Positions 35,343-46,805 of a stretch of DNA of 64,000 bases are shown piece by piece. Position 1 is the first letter of the stretch. Every line of letters begins with the position of its first letter. Source of the DNA: Solen grandis (lineage: Eukaryota > Mollusca > Bivalvia > Adapedonta > Solenidae); contig CM037792.1 in assembly GCA_021229015.1 (NCBI GenBank), positions 2,588,070-2,652,069 on the forward strand, in the 5' to 3' direction. Below the pieces are notes generated by a model. That model saw only the letters and a list, made by a program, of their open reading frames with translations, was not told the origin of the DNA and did not search any database. A program made the translations under genes and the position numbers.

Positions 35343-37914
35343 TTTTTTTATTATTTTTCTAACCTTTTTTTGTGAACGGCATATCACCATGATAGAAAAA
35401 AGTCACATGTTTGAAATTTTAATCAGTTATTACCACGTATTTGAACTTGATCCTAACGTTGAGAAAATTTTCATTTATGTCTTACTTTTCCCGCCAGGGG
35501 GCGTTTTGTATGAAATTTATTAATGGCTAATAACTCACTTATTTGAGGTCCGATTCAAATGCGGTTTTTTGCATTCTGTTCCTTGTTGATAGCCAAATAA
35601 AATATGATAGATTTCGAGGGTACGTGTCGCTGAAAGTATTTGAGCTACAGAAGGTTGAATGTTCGAACACCTCGCAAAAAACTGTGCAAATGAGGGTAGG
35701 TCTACGAAAAACCTATCCATTTTTCTTAGAGATCAGATAGAAGAATTCTGTTTGCTGCAAATGATTTGCAAGACATATACGCACAAAATATATGGGGTGG
35801 CGAATTTAAGAAATGTATGGTTTGTCCTCTGCAAATGGTCAAACTTCACTAAATTTTAGGAAAAGTTAAAGTTTCAAAAACATGTTTTTTATCGCTTCTG
35901 ACTTTATTTTTTGTTAATTCTTCATGATATTTTCACAAGTTATGTATTGTTATGCCTGAAAGGGGATCACAATTAAAAATTTTAAAATAATTGAAAAGGT
36001 CAAGGTCATGTTACGATTCTTGTGTTTTTATTCGGCCCCAAATAGCTCAAAAACTACAAATATTTCTTTGAGAGTATATGAACAAAAGTTTTAGTTATTC
36101 AAGAGCTCTTTACAGTGATGTTTAGTTTTTGAAGATCGGACTTGAATTGGTCATTTTACGGCAGTCCAAAGTTTGATCCCTTTATCAAACAATTATAAAT
36201 CCGTATGTTTCCTCCTTTTTGCAGCTCCTGACCTTATTTTTTGTTCAATCTTCATCATTTTTTCACTGTTTATGCATTTTTATAATACAAATAAACTCAT
36301 AGTAAATAATGATGAAAATATGCAAAGGTCAAGGTCATAATACCAATTATTGTTATTTTTTACAAAATAGCTTCAAATCTAAAAATATTTTATAGAAAGT
36401 ATATGAACAAAAGTTTTAGTCTGTGAAGAGATCTTTCCAGTAATGTTTAGTTTTTGAAGATCGGACTTCATTTGATCAAATGACCACAGTCCAAAGTTTG
36501 ATCCTCTGATCAAACAATTGTATATCCATATGTTTCCACTTTTTTGCTGCTCCTGACTTTATTTTTTGTTCAATCTTCATCATTATTTCACTGTTTATGC
36601 ATTTTTATTAAACAAATAAAATCATAAAAAAATCAAGTATAATATGCAAAGGTCAAGGTCATATACCAATTATTATTATTATTATCGGCATAAAATAGCT
36701 CCAAATCTAAAAATAATTTATAGAAAGTATATGAACAAATGTTTTAGTCTGTGAAGAGATCTTTCCATTGGTGTTTAGTTTTTGAAGATCGGACTTGATT
36801 TGGTCATTTTACGGCAGTCCAAGTTTTGATCCTCTTTAGAACAATTGTAAATCAGTTTTTATGCTTCAAATTGTGATATATAAGGAATAGAATGTTTGAC
36901 TTGTGCGACTTGTATACTTGATTGAACCATTTGCTGCATTACTAGGTACCTAATAGTAAAATTTTAATCAGTTTTGGTTCTCATTTTGCCGCTTGGGGGC
37001 GATTATCTTGAAATCACTATTAATAATTAAAAAAAATGAAGTCTGATTTTTATGCGATTTTTTTTGCATTCTGTTCTTCGGTGACATCAATTTGAAATGA
37101 CACAAAAAAGATAATGCGATATTTCATGAAAATGATAGTAATTCAATGCAACAGTTGTTCGTAATAGTGTTGAGTGGCATATTGCATTGTCGTGTGTCAT
37201 TTTATACTGTTGTTTGTCGTTTGCAATTGTTGTTTATCAAATACAATTGTCATTTGTCTCCATCAAAAAGCTAAACACACATATAACATTGCAGTACTCG
37301 AAGTCTGTAAAAAATGTTTTCAAGTTTACGACTACATAACAGACAGGTAATACTCAAAAGTATTCTTCTTGGTAAAAAGTCTGATTATACATTGCGACAA
37401 AAATGTTTGAATGATCACTGTTAACAGAATTTAACAAGCCATTGAACGAAGAAATATGTTTTTCGAATCATGCGACTCATGAACTGAATGGAATTGCTTT
37501 CATGAAAACTGATGATATCGCGATTTCATAACTGACAGGTAATACTCAACAATACTCTCTTCGGTAAAGAGTCTGCTTAAACATTGCGACAGAAACGTTT
37601 AAAGATCACTGTTAACAGTATCAACAAGCCATTGAACGAAGAAATATGTTTTTCGAATCATACGACTCATGAACTGAATGGAATTGCTTTCATGAAAACT
37701 GATGATATCGCGATTTCATAACTGACAGGTAATACTCAACAATACTCTCTTGGGTAAAAAGTCTGCTTAAACATTGCGACAGAAACGTTTTAAAGTTCAC
37801 TGTTAACAGTATCAACAAGCAATTGAACGAAGAAATGTTTTTCGAATCATGCGACTCGTGAACTAAATGGAATTGCTTTTGCGAAAACCGATGATATCGC
37901 GATTGCGATTCTAG
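35343..37914 (+). mobile_element. Array element 4
   Basis: It contains a CTCF-like motif at about 35490 and a decayed one at about 36989 (CCGCTTGGGGGCGA). Core units of about 328 bp without the motif-bearing insert occupy about 36190-36830. Three copies of the 190-bp repeat follow. CTAG is at 37911-37914. Confidence 0.65.
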
Positions 37915-40440
37915 TTTTTTATTATTTTTCTAACCTTTTTTTGTGAACGGCATATCACCATGATAGAAAAAAGTCACATGTATGAAAATTTTATCAGTTA
38001 TTACCACGTATTTGGAAATGATCCTAACGTTGAGAAAATTTTCATTTATGTCTTACTTTTCCCGCCAGGGGGCGTTTTGCATGAAATTTATTAATGGCTA
38101 ATAACTCACTTATTTGAGGTCCGATTCAAATGCGGTTTTTTGCATTCTGTTCCTTGTTGATAGCCAAATAAAATATGATAGGTTTCGAGGGTACGTGTCG
38201 CTGAAAGTATTTGACCTACAGAAGGTTGAAAGTTCGAACCTCTCAAAAAACTGTGCAAATGAGGGTAGGTCTACGAAAAACCTATCCATTTTTGTTAGAG
38301 ATCAGATAGAAGAATTCTGTTTGCTGCAAATGATTTGCAAGACATATACGCACAAAATATATGGGGTGGCGAATTTAAGAAATGTATGGTTTGTCCTCTG
38401 GAAACGGTCAAACTTCACTAAATTTTAGGAAAAGTTAAAGTTTCAAAAACATGTTTTTTATCGCTTCTGACTTTATTTTTAGTTCATTCTTCATGATATT
38501 TTCACAAGTTATGTATTGTTATGTCTGAAAGGGGATCACAATTAAAAAGTTAAAAAATAAATGAAAAGGTCAAGGTCATATTACGATTATTGTGTTTTTA
38601 TTCGGCCCCAAGTAGCTCAAAAACTAAAAATAATTCATTGAGAGTATATGTACAAAAGTTTTAGATCTTGAAGAGCCCTTTTCATTAATGTTTAGTTTTT
38701 GAAGATCGGACTTGATTTGGTCATATTACGGCAGTCCAAAGTTTGATCCTTTTTTGGAATAATTGTTATACCATTTTATGCTTAAAATTGTGATATATAA
38801 GAAATAGAAAGTTCGACTAGTGCGACTTGTATACTTTATTGAACTGTTTGCTGCATTGCTAGGTACCTAATGGTAAAATTTTAATCAATTTTGTTTCTCA
38901 TTTTGCCGCTAGGGTGCGCTTTGCTTGAAATCACTCTTTTGCTTATAACTCAAAAAGTTGAAGCCTGATTCAAATGCGGTTTGTTGCATTATGTTCATTG
39001 TTGATAGCCTAATAAAATAGGATAAATTCAAGGTATGAGTGACTGAAAAGTTTGAGTTAGTAACGGAAGGTTGAGAGTTCGAACCTCGCAAAAACTGTGC
39101 AGATGAGGGTAGGTCTACGAAAAACCTATCCATTTTTGTTAGACATCAGATAGAAGAATTCTGTTTGCTGCAAATTATTTACAAGACATATATGCAAAAA
39201 ATATATGAGGTGGCGAAATTAATAAATGCATGGTTTGTCCTCTAGAAACGGTCAAACTTCACTAAATTTTAGGAAAAATTAAAATTTCATAAACATGTTT
39301 TTTTGTCGCTCCTGACTTTATTTTTAGTTCATTCTTCATGATATTTTCACAAGTTATGTATTGTTATGTTTGAAAGGGCCTCACAATTAAAAAGTTTAAA
39401 AATGAATGAAAAGGTCAAGGTCATATTACGATTATTGTGTTTATATTCGGCCCCAAATAGCTCCAAAACTAAAAATATTTCAATGAGAGTATATAAACAA
39501 AAGTTTTAGTTCTTCAAGAGCTCTTTCCATTGAGGTTTAGTTTTTGAAGATCGGACTTGATTTGGTCATTTTACGACAGTCCAAACTTTGATCCTTTTTT
39601 GGAATAGTTGTAAATCAGTTTTTATGCTTCAAATTGTGATATATAAGAAATAGAATGTTCGACTAGTGCGACTTGTATACTTGATTGAACTATTTGCTGC
39701 ATTGCTAGGTACCTAATGGAAAAATTGTAATCTTTTTTTTTTTCTTCTCATTTTGCCGCTAGGGGGCGCTTAGCTTGGAAGCACTCTTCTACTTATAACT
39801 CAAAAAGTTGAAGTCTGATCCAAATGCGGTTTGTTGCATTGTGTTCCTTGTTAATAGCCTAAAAAAAAAAAAATGATAGTTTCTAGGTATGAGTGGTTGA
39901 AAAATTTTGAGCAAGTAACGGAAGGTTGAAAGTTCGAACCTCGCAAAAAAAAAAAAAAAAAAAAAAATGTGCAGATTAGGGTAGGTCTACGAAAAACCTA
40001 TCCATTTTTGTTAGACATCAAATAAAAGAATTCTGTTTACTGCAAATGATTTGAAAGACATATACGCACAAACTATATGGGGTGGCAAATTTAAGAAATG
40101 CATGGTTTGTCCTCTAGAAACGGTCAAACTTCACTAAATTTTAGGAAAAATTAAATTTTCAAAAACATATTTTTTGTCGCTCCTGACTTAATTTTTAGTT
40201 CATTCTTCATGATATTTTCACATTTTATGTATTGTTATGTTTGAAAGGGCCTCACGATTAAAAGGTTAAAAAATAAATGAAAAGGTCAAGGTCATATTAC
40301 GATTATTGTGTTTTTATTCGGCCCCAAAGAGCTCCAAAACTACAAATATTTCATTGAAAGTATATGAACAAAAGTTTTAGTTCTTCAAGAGCTCTTTCCA
40401 GTGATGTTAAGTTTTTGAAGATCGGGGTTGAATTGGTTGA
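37915..40440 (+). mobile_element. Array element 5, missing its 3' end
   Basis: It has CTCF-like motifs at 38061, about 38905 (one base changed to AGGGTGCGCT) and 39755. A 27-A run at about 39941-39967 interrupts the core. The element stops inside the core near 40440, where unrelated sequence begins. The terminal 190-bp repeats, hairpin and CTAG are absent. Confidence 0.6.
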
Positions 40441-40993
40441 GTTATGGCAGAAAGGCGAAAAGTGTACTTTTAACGAAATTGAAACGCTGTAGTTTCATGA
40501 ATTTTGAGTCAAAAATTATGATTTCTTCAGGATTAAGACACTGAAAAGTGAAGTGATGTATACTGCAAGGAATATTTGTTTGGTCACGTGATTATGACGT
40601 CATGCATATTTAAGCAAGAATTATTAAAAAAATCATATAAAATCGGCAAGTTGGCGTATGAAGTTGAAATTTGCAGGATTGCCGTAGCCTACGGTGTGCA
40701 AAAAGTCCTGAAAATTTCAGATGATTCCTTCAACAAACATGGCAGATATTCATGTTTTTCGGATAAGGGCTTGTACACGAAAATCTAGCAAGTTGAAGTA
40801 AGAAAAGAAGGCGGTTATTGGGTTGGTTACCCTCTATCCGGACGTTCCTACGCAGGAAATAGTGCCCGTGTTGAAAGGTGAATTGCGATGCGTATTTGAG
40901 AGAATGAGGTGCATTTTAGGATGCAATTGTGTACACCAGGACCGATAAGCATATTGCCTTTGTCATTACGGCTTTCTCCAAACTTTTATTATT
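40441..40993 (+). other. Non-repetitive junction segment within the array
   Basis: About 550 bp not found elsewhere in the array. It contains CACGTG at 40585-40590 followed by a CRE palindrome TGACGTCA at 40595-40602, and a 70-codon frame (40576-40788) without known similarity. It may be the tail of a different element family or host DNA captured between units. Confidence 0.55.
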
Positions 40994-41143
40994 AGGTTTT
41001 CGCACCTCGCAGTGCGGAAACCTATTGTTCTTCTTCTGTTTTATTTTTAGGTTTTCGCATCGCAGTGCGAAAACCTATTGTTCTTCTTCTGTTTTATTTT
41101 TTTTTTTTTTTTTAGGTTTTCGCACCTCGCAGTGCGAAAACCT
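40994..41143 (+). repeat. Three tandem copies of the 5' hairpin module
   Basis: The AGGTTTTCGCAC...CCTATTGTTCTTCTTC module occurs at 40994-41023, 41049-41076 and 41114-41143, each followed by GTTTTATTTTT. Copy 1 has GTGCGGAAACCT and copy 2 has a shortened loop, so the three are not a simple recent duplication. The same module occurs once at 29112. Confidence 0.85.
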
Positions 41144-43290
41144 ATTGTTCTTCTTCTGTTTTATTTTTTTTTTTTTTTTTATTATTTTTCTAACCTTTTT
41201 TTGTGAACGGCATATCACCATGATAGAAAAAAGTCACATGTTTGAAATTTTAATCAGTTATTACCACGTATTTGAACTTGATCCTAACGTTGAGAAAATT
41301 TTTATTTATGTCTTACTTTTCCCGCCAGGGGGCGTTTTGCATGAAAGTTATTAATGGCTAATAACTCACTTATTTGAGGTCCGATTCAAATGCGTTTTTT
41401 TGCATTCTGTTCCTTGTTGATAGCCAAATAAAATATGATAGGTTTCGAGGGTACGTGTCGCTGAAAGTATTTGAGCTACAGAAGGTTGAAAGTTCGAACC
41501 TCGCAAAAAACTGTGCAAATGAGGGTAGGTCTACGAAAAACCTATCCATTTTTCTTAGAGATCAGATAGAAGAATTCTGTTTGCTGCAAATGATTTAATT
41601 TAAAAATTTGTCCTCTGAAATGGTCAAACTTCACTAAATTTTAGGAAAAGTTAAAGTTTCAAAAACATGTTTTTTATCGCTTCTGACTTTATTTTTTGTT
41701 AATTCTTCATGATATTTTCACATGTAATGTATTGTTATGTTTGAAAGGGACTCACAATTAAAAATTTTAAAAATAATTGAAAAGGTCAAGGTCATGTTAC
41801 GATTCTTGTGTTTTTATTCGGCCACAAATAGCTCCAAAACTAAAAATATTTCATTGAGAGTATATGAACAAAAGTTTTAGTTCTTTAAGAGCTCTTTCCA
41901 GTGATGTTTAGTTTTCGAAGATCGGACTTGATTTGGTCATATTACGGCAGTCCAAAGTTTGATCCTTTTTTGGAATAATTGTGTATCAGTTTTTATGCTT
42001 CAAATTGTGATATATAAGAAATAGAATGTTCGACTAGTGCGACTTGCGTACTTGATTGAACTATTTGCTGCATTGCTAGGTACCTAATGGTAAAATTTTA
42101 ATCAATTTTGTTTCTCATTTTGCCGCTAGGGGGCGCTTAGCTTGAAAGCACTCTTCTACTTATAACTCAAAAAGTTAAAGCCTGATCCAAATGCGGTTTA
42201 TTGCATTATGTTTCTTGTTGATAGCCAAATAAAATATGATAGTTTCTAGGTATGAGTGGCTGAAACTTTTTGAGCTAGCAACGGAAGGTTGAAAGTTCGA
42301 ACCTCGCAAAAAACTGTGCAGATAAGGGTATGTGTACGAAAAAGCTATCCGTTTTTGTTAGACATCAGATAGAAGAATTCTGTTTGCTGCAAATGATTTG
42401 CAAGACATATACGCACAAAATATATGGGGTGGCGAATTAAGAAAATGCGTGGTTTGTCCTCTAGAAACGGTCAAACTTCACTAAATTTTAGGAAAAATTG
42501 AAATTTCAAAAACATGTTTTTGTCGCTCCTGACTTTATTTTCTGTTCATTCTTCATGCAATTTTCACACGATATGTATTGTTATGTTTGAAAGGGCCTCA
42601 CAATTCAAAAAATAAAAAAGAATTGAAAAGGTCAAGGTCATATTACGATTATTGTGTTTTTATTCGGCCACAAATAGCTCGAAAACTAAAAATATTTCAT
42701 TAAGAGTATATGAGCAAAAGTTTTAGTTCTTAAAGAGCTCTTTCTAGTAATGTTTAGTTTTTGAAGATCGGACTTGATTTAGTCATTATACGGCAGTCCA
42801 AAGTTTGATCCTTTTTTGGAATAATTGTAAATCAGGTTTTATGCTTCAAATTCTGATACATAAGAATAAAAAGTTTGACTAGTGCGACTTATATACTTGT
42901 TTGAACTATTTGCTGTTTTTGCAATATTGTTTCTAATTTTGCCGCAAGAGGACGTTTTGCTTAAAATCACTCTTTTGCTTATAACTCAAAATGTTAAAGT
43001 CTGATTGAAATGCGGTTTTCAGCATTTTGTTCCTTGTTGACTGCTCCACAGAATCGGATGGATTTCAAGGGACAGGGTATGGGAAAATATTGCGCTAGAA
43101 GAGTTTGAATGTTCTAACATTGCAAAAAAAAAAAACAAAAACAAAAAAAAAAAAACAACTGTGCAAATGAGAGTAGGTCTTCAAAAACCTTTTCGTTCTG
43201 TTTCATATTGAAAATTGTGGCTGAGTTGAAATAAAGTGTTCAAGTTGATTAGGTTAAAAGCGAAAACCGAGATACCGCTTGCGGTTCTAG
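41144..43290 (+). mobile_element. Array element 6
   Basis: It starts at the third hairpin module. CTCF-like motifs lie at 41321 and 42122, with a decayed one at about 42941 (CCGCAAGAGGACGT). Its 3' end is a divergent version: the hairpin is ACCGC-TT-GCGGT (43274-43285) rather than ATCGC/GCGAT, so both sides of one base pair changed. CTAG is at 43287-43290. The 190-bp repeats are absent. Confidence 0.65.
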
Positions 43291-46200
43291 TTTTTTATTA
43301 TTATTTTTCCGTCTCTTTTTTGTGAACGGCATATCAACAAGATAGGAAACAGTCACAGTTCTGATTTTTTTACCAGTTTTGTCCTAGGATCTGAATTTGA
43401 TCCTAACGTCGAGAAAATTTTCATTTTTGTCTTAATTTTGCCGCTAGGGGGCGTTTTGTAAAATTGACTAAGGGCTAATAACTCTGTTATTTGAAGTCCG
43501 ATTGAAATGAGGCTTTTTGCATTGCTTTCCTTGTCAGTTACTTAATAAAATATGATAGTTTTCAAAAAGTTGCGTATATATAACTTTCGTGCTACAGGAG
43601 GTTGAATGTTCGAATCTCGAAAAAACTGTGAAATGAGGGTAGGTCTGCGAAAAATTTATCCACGTCTTTCAGGAATGAGATAGGAGAATTTTGTTTGTTG
43701 CATATGATTTGCAAGACATATACGCACAAAATATATGGTGTGGCGATTTTGAGAAATGCATGGTTTGTCCACAGTACGCGGTCAAACATAACCAATATTT
43801 TCAAAAAATCAACATTTTAAAAGCATGACTTTTAAGGTTATTTGCAGCTCCTGACTTTATTTTTTATTCAATCTTCATCATTTTTTCACTATTAATGCAG
43901 TTTTATAAAAAAAATAAAACCATAGAAAAAAAATTACCCATAATATTCAAAGGTCAAGGTCATATACCAATTAGTATTATTTATATCGGCATAAAATAGC
44001 TCCAAATCTAAAAATATTTTATAGAAAGTATATGAACAAAAGTTTTAGGCTGTGAAGAGATCTTTCCATTGGTGTTTAGTTTTTGAAGATCGGACTTCAT
44101 TTGATCAAATGACCACAGTCCAAAGTTTGATCCTCTTATCAAACAATTGTATATCCATATGTTTCCTTTTTTTTGCTGCTCCTGACTTTATTTTTTGTTC
44201 AATCTTCATCATTATTTCACTGTTTATGCATTTTTATAAAACAAATAAAATCATAGAAAAAAAGTCAAGCATAATATGCAAAGGTCAAGGTCATATACCA
44301 ATTAGTATTATTTATATCGGCAGAAAAAAGCTCCAAATCTAAAAATATTTTATAGAAAGTATATGAACAAAAGTTTTAGTTTGTGAAGAGATCTTTCCAT
44401 TGGTGTTTAGGTTTTGAAGATCGGACTTCATTTGATCAAATGACCACAGTCCAAAGTTTGATCCTCTTATCAAACAATTGAATATCCACATGTTTCCTCT
44501 TTTTTGCTGCTCCTGACTTTATTTTTTGTTCAATCTTCATCATTATTTCACTGTTTGTGCAGTTTTATCTGAACTTGATCCTAACGTTGAGAAAATTTTC
44601 ATTTTTGTCTTATTTTTGCCGCTAGGGGGCGCTTTGAAAAAAATTAACAAATGCTAATAACTCTGTTATTTGAGGTCCGATTCAGATGTGGTTTTTTGCA
44701 TTGTGTTCCTTGTCAAAAGCCTAATCAAATATGATAGGTTTCAAAAATCTGCGTATAAAAGACTTTTTGACTACGGAAGGTTGAATGTTCGAACCTCGCA
44801 AAAAACAGTGAAAATGAGAGTCGGTCTACAAAAAAAGTGCCCATTTTTATTGGAATTGAGATAAAAGAAGTTTGTTTGTTGCATATGATTAACAAGACAT
44901 ATACGCACAAAATATATGGGGTGGCGAATTCGGGAAATGCATGGTTTGTCCACAGTACGCGGTCAAACTTAACCAATATTTTCGAAAAATCAACATTTTC
45001 AAAGCATGACTGTTAAGATTTTTTGCAGCTCCTGACTTTATTTTTAGTTCAATTTCTATGAAATTTTCACATTTAATGTAAAACTATGTTCATAAGTGTC
45101 ACATAATATAAAAAGTAAAAATGTATTGTAAAGGTCAAGGTCATATTAGGATAATTGTATATCAATTCGGCTTAAAATAGCTCAAAATCAAAATACAATT
45201 CATAAACAATATATGAATAAAAGATTTAGTTTTAGAAAAGTTCTTTCTAATGATGATTAGATTTTGAAGATCGGACTTGATTTGGTCATTTTACGGCAGT
45301 CCAAATTTTGATCCTTTTTTTGGAATAATTGTAAATCAGTTTTTATGCTTCCAAATGTGATGTATAAGAAATAGAATGTTCGACTAGTGCGATTTGTATA
45401 CTTAATTGAACTATTTGCCGCATTGCTAGGTACCTAATGGTAAAATTTTAATCAATTTTGTTTCTCATTTTGCCGCTAGGGGGCGCATAGCATGAAAGCA
45501 CTTTTCTACTTATAATTCAAAATGTTGAAGTCTGATCCAGATGCGGTTTGTTGCATTGTGTTCCTTGTTGATAGCCTAATAAAGTATGATAGTTTCTAGG
45601 TATGAGTGGATGAGTGGCTTAAACTTTTTGGGCTACTAACGGAAGGTTGAAAGTTCGAACCTCGCAAAATACTGTGCAGATGAGGGTAGGTCTACGAAAA
45701 ACCTATCCATTTTTGTTAGACATCAGATAGAAGAATTCTGTTTGCTGCAAATGATTTGCAATACATAAACGTACAAAATATATGGGGTGGCGAATTTAAG
45801 AAATGCATGGTTTGTCCTCTAGAAATGGTCAAACTTCACTAAATTTTAGGAAAAATCAAAATTTCTAAAACATGTTTTTGTCGCTCCTGACTTATTTTTT
45901 GTTCATTCTCATGATATTTTCACAAGTTATGTATTGTTATGTCTGAAAGGACCTCACAATTAAAAAGGTAAAAAGAAATTAAATTGGGTTCGATACTTGT
46001 GTTTTTATTTGGCTCCAAATAGCTCCAAAACAAAAAATATTTCATTGAAAGTATATGACAAAAGTTTTATTTCTTAAAGAGCCCTTTCCAGTGATGTTAA
46101 GTTTTTGAAGATCGGACTTGATTTGGTCATTTTACGGTAGTCCAAGTTTTATTCCCTCAAAAGCAAAACACACATATAACATTGTAGTACCCGAAGTCCG

Positions 46201-46805
46201 TAAAAAAAGTTTTCAAGTCTACGACTACATAACAGACAGGTAATACTCAAAAGTATTCTTCTTGGTAAAAAGTCTGATTATACATTGCGACAAAATTGTT
46301 TGAAAGATCACTGTTTACAGTATTCAACAAGCCATTGAACGAAGAAATATGTTTTTCGAATCATCCGACTCATGAACTGAATGGAATTGCTTTCATGAAA
46401 ACTGATGATATCGCGATTTCATAACTGACAGGTAATACTCAACAATACTCTTTTGGGTAAAAAGTCTGCTTAAACATTGCGACAGAAACGTTTGAAAGAT
46501 CACTGTTAACAGTATCAACAAGCAATTGAACGAAGAAATGTTTTTCGAATCATGCGACTCATGAACTGAATGGAATTGCTTTCATGAAAACCGATGATAT
46601 CGCGACTACATAACTGACAGGTAATACTCAAAAATCTTCTTTTGGGTAAAAGTATTCTTAAACATTGCGACAAAAGTGTTTGAAAGATCGCTGTTAACAT
46701 TATAAACAAGCCATTGAACGAAGAAATATTTTTCGAATCATGCCACTCGTGAACTGAATGGAATTGCTTTTGCGAAAACCGATGATATCGCGATTGCGAT
46801 TCTAG
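43291..46805 (+). mobile_element. Array element 7
   Basis: It opens with a variant 5' block (TTTTCCGTCTC). CTCF-like motifs lie at 43440, 44618 and 45472. Two or three 328-bp core units occupy 43840-44560, and three 190-bp repeats lie at about 46200-46790. CTAG is at 46802-46805. At 44570 the core passes abruptly into another element-start-like block, suggesting internal recombination. Confidence 0.6.

Noticed and set aside
40929..41354. 141-codon plus-strand frame with phenylalanine-rich repeats
   Set aside because: It translates the three hairpin modules and poly-T tracts. Periodicity comes from DNA repeats.
29450..44864. Recurrent small frames in the array (about 64-104 codons, starting MRSDSN in several units; for example 35543-35740, 38114-38428, 41374-41598, 44670-44864) as a conserved protein
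   Set aside because: They lie at the same place of the repeat, but copies differ by frameshifts and stops rather than by silent changes, and there is no known domain. The open frame is a by-product of the repeat sequence.
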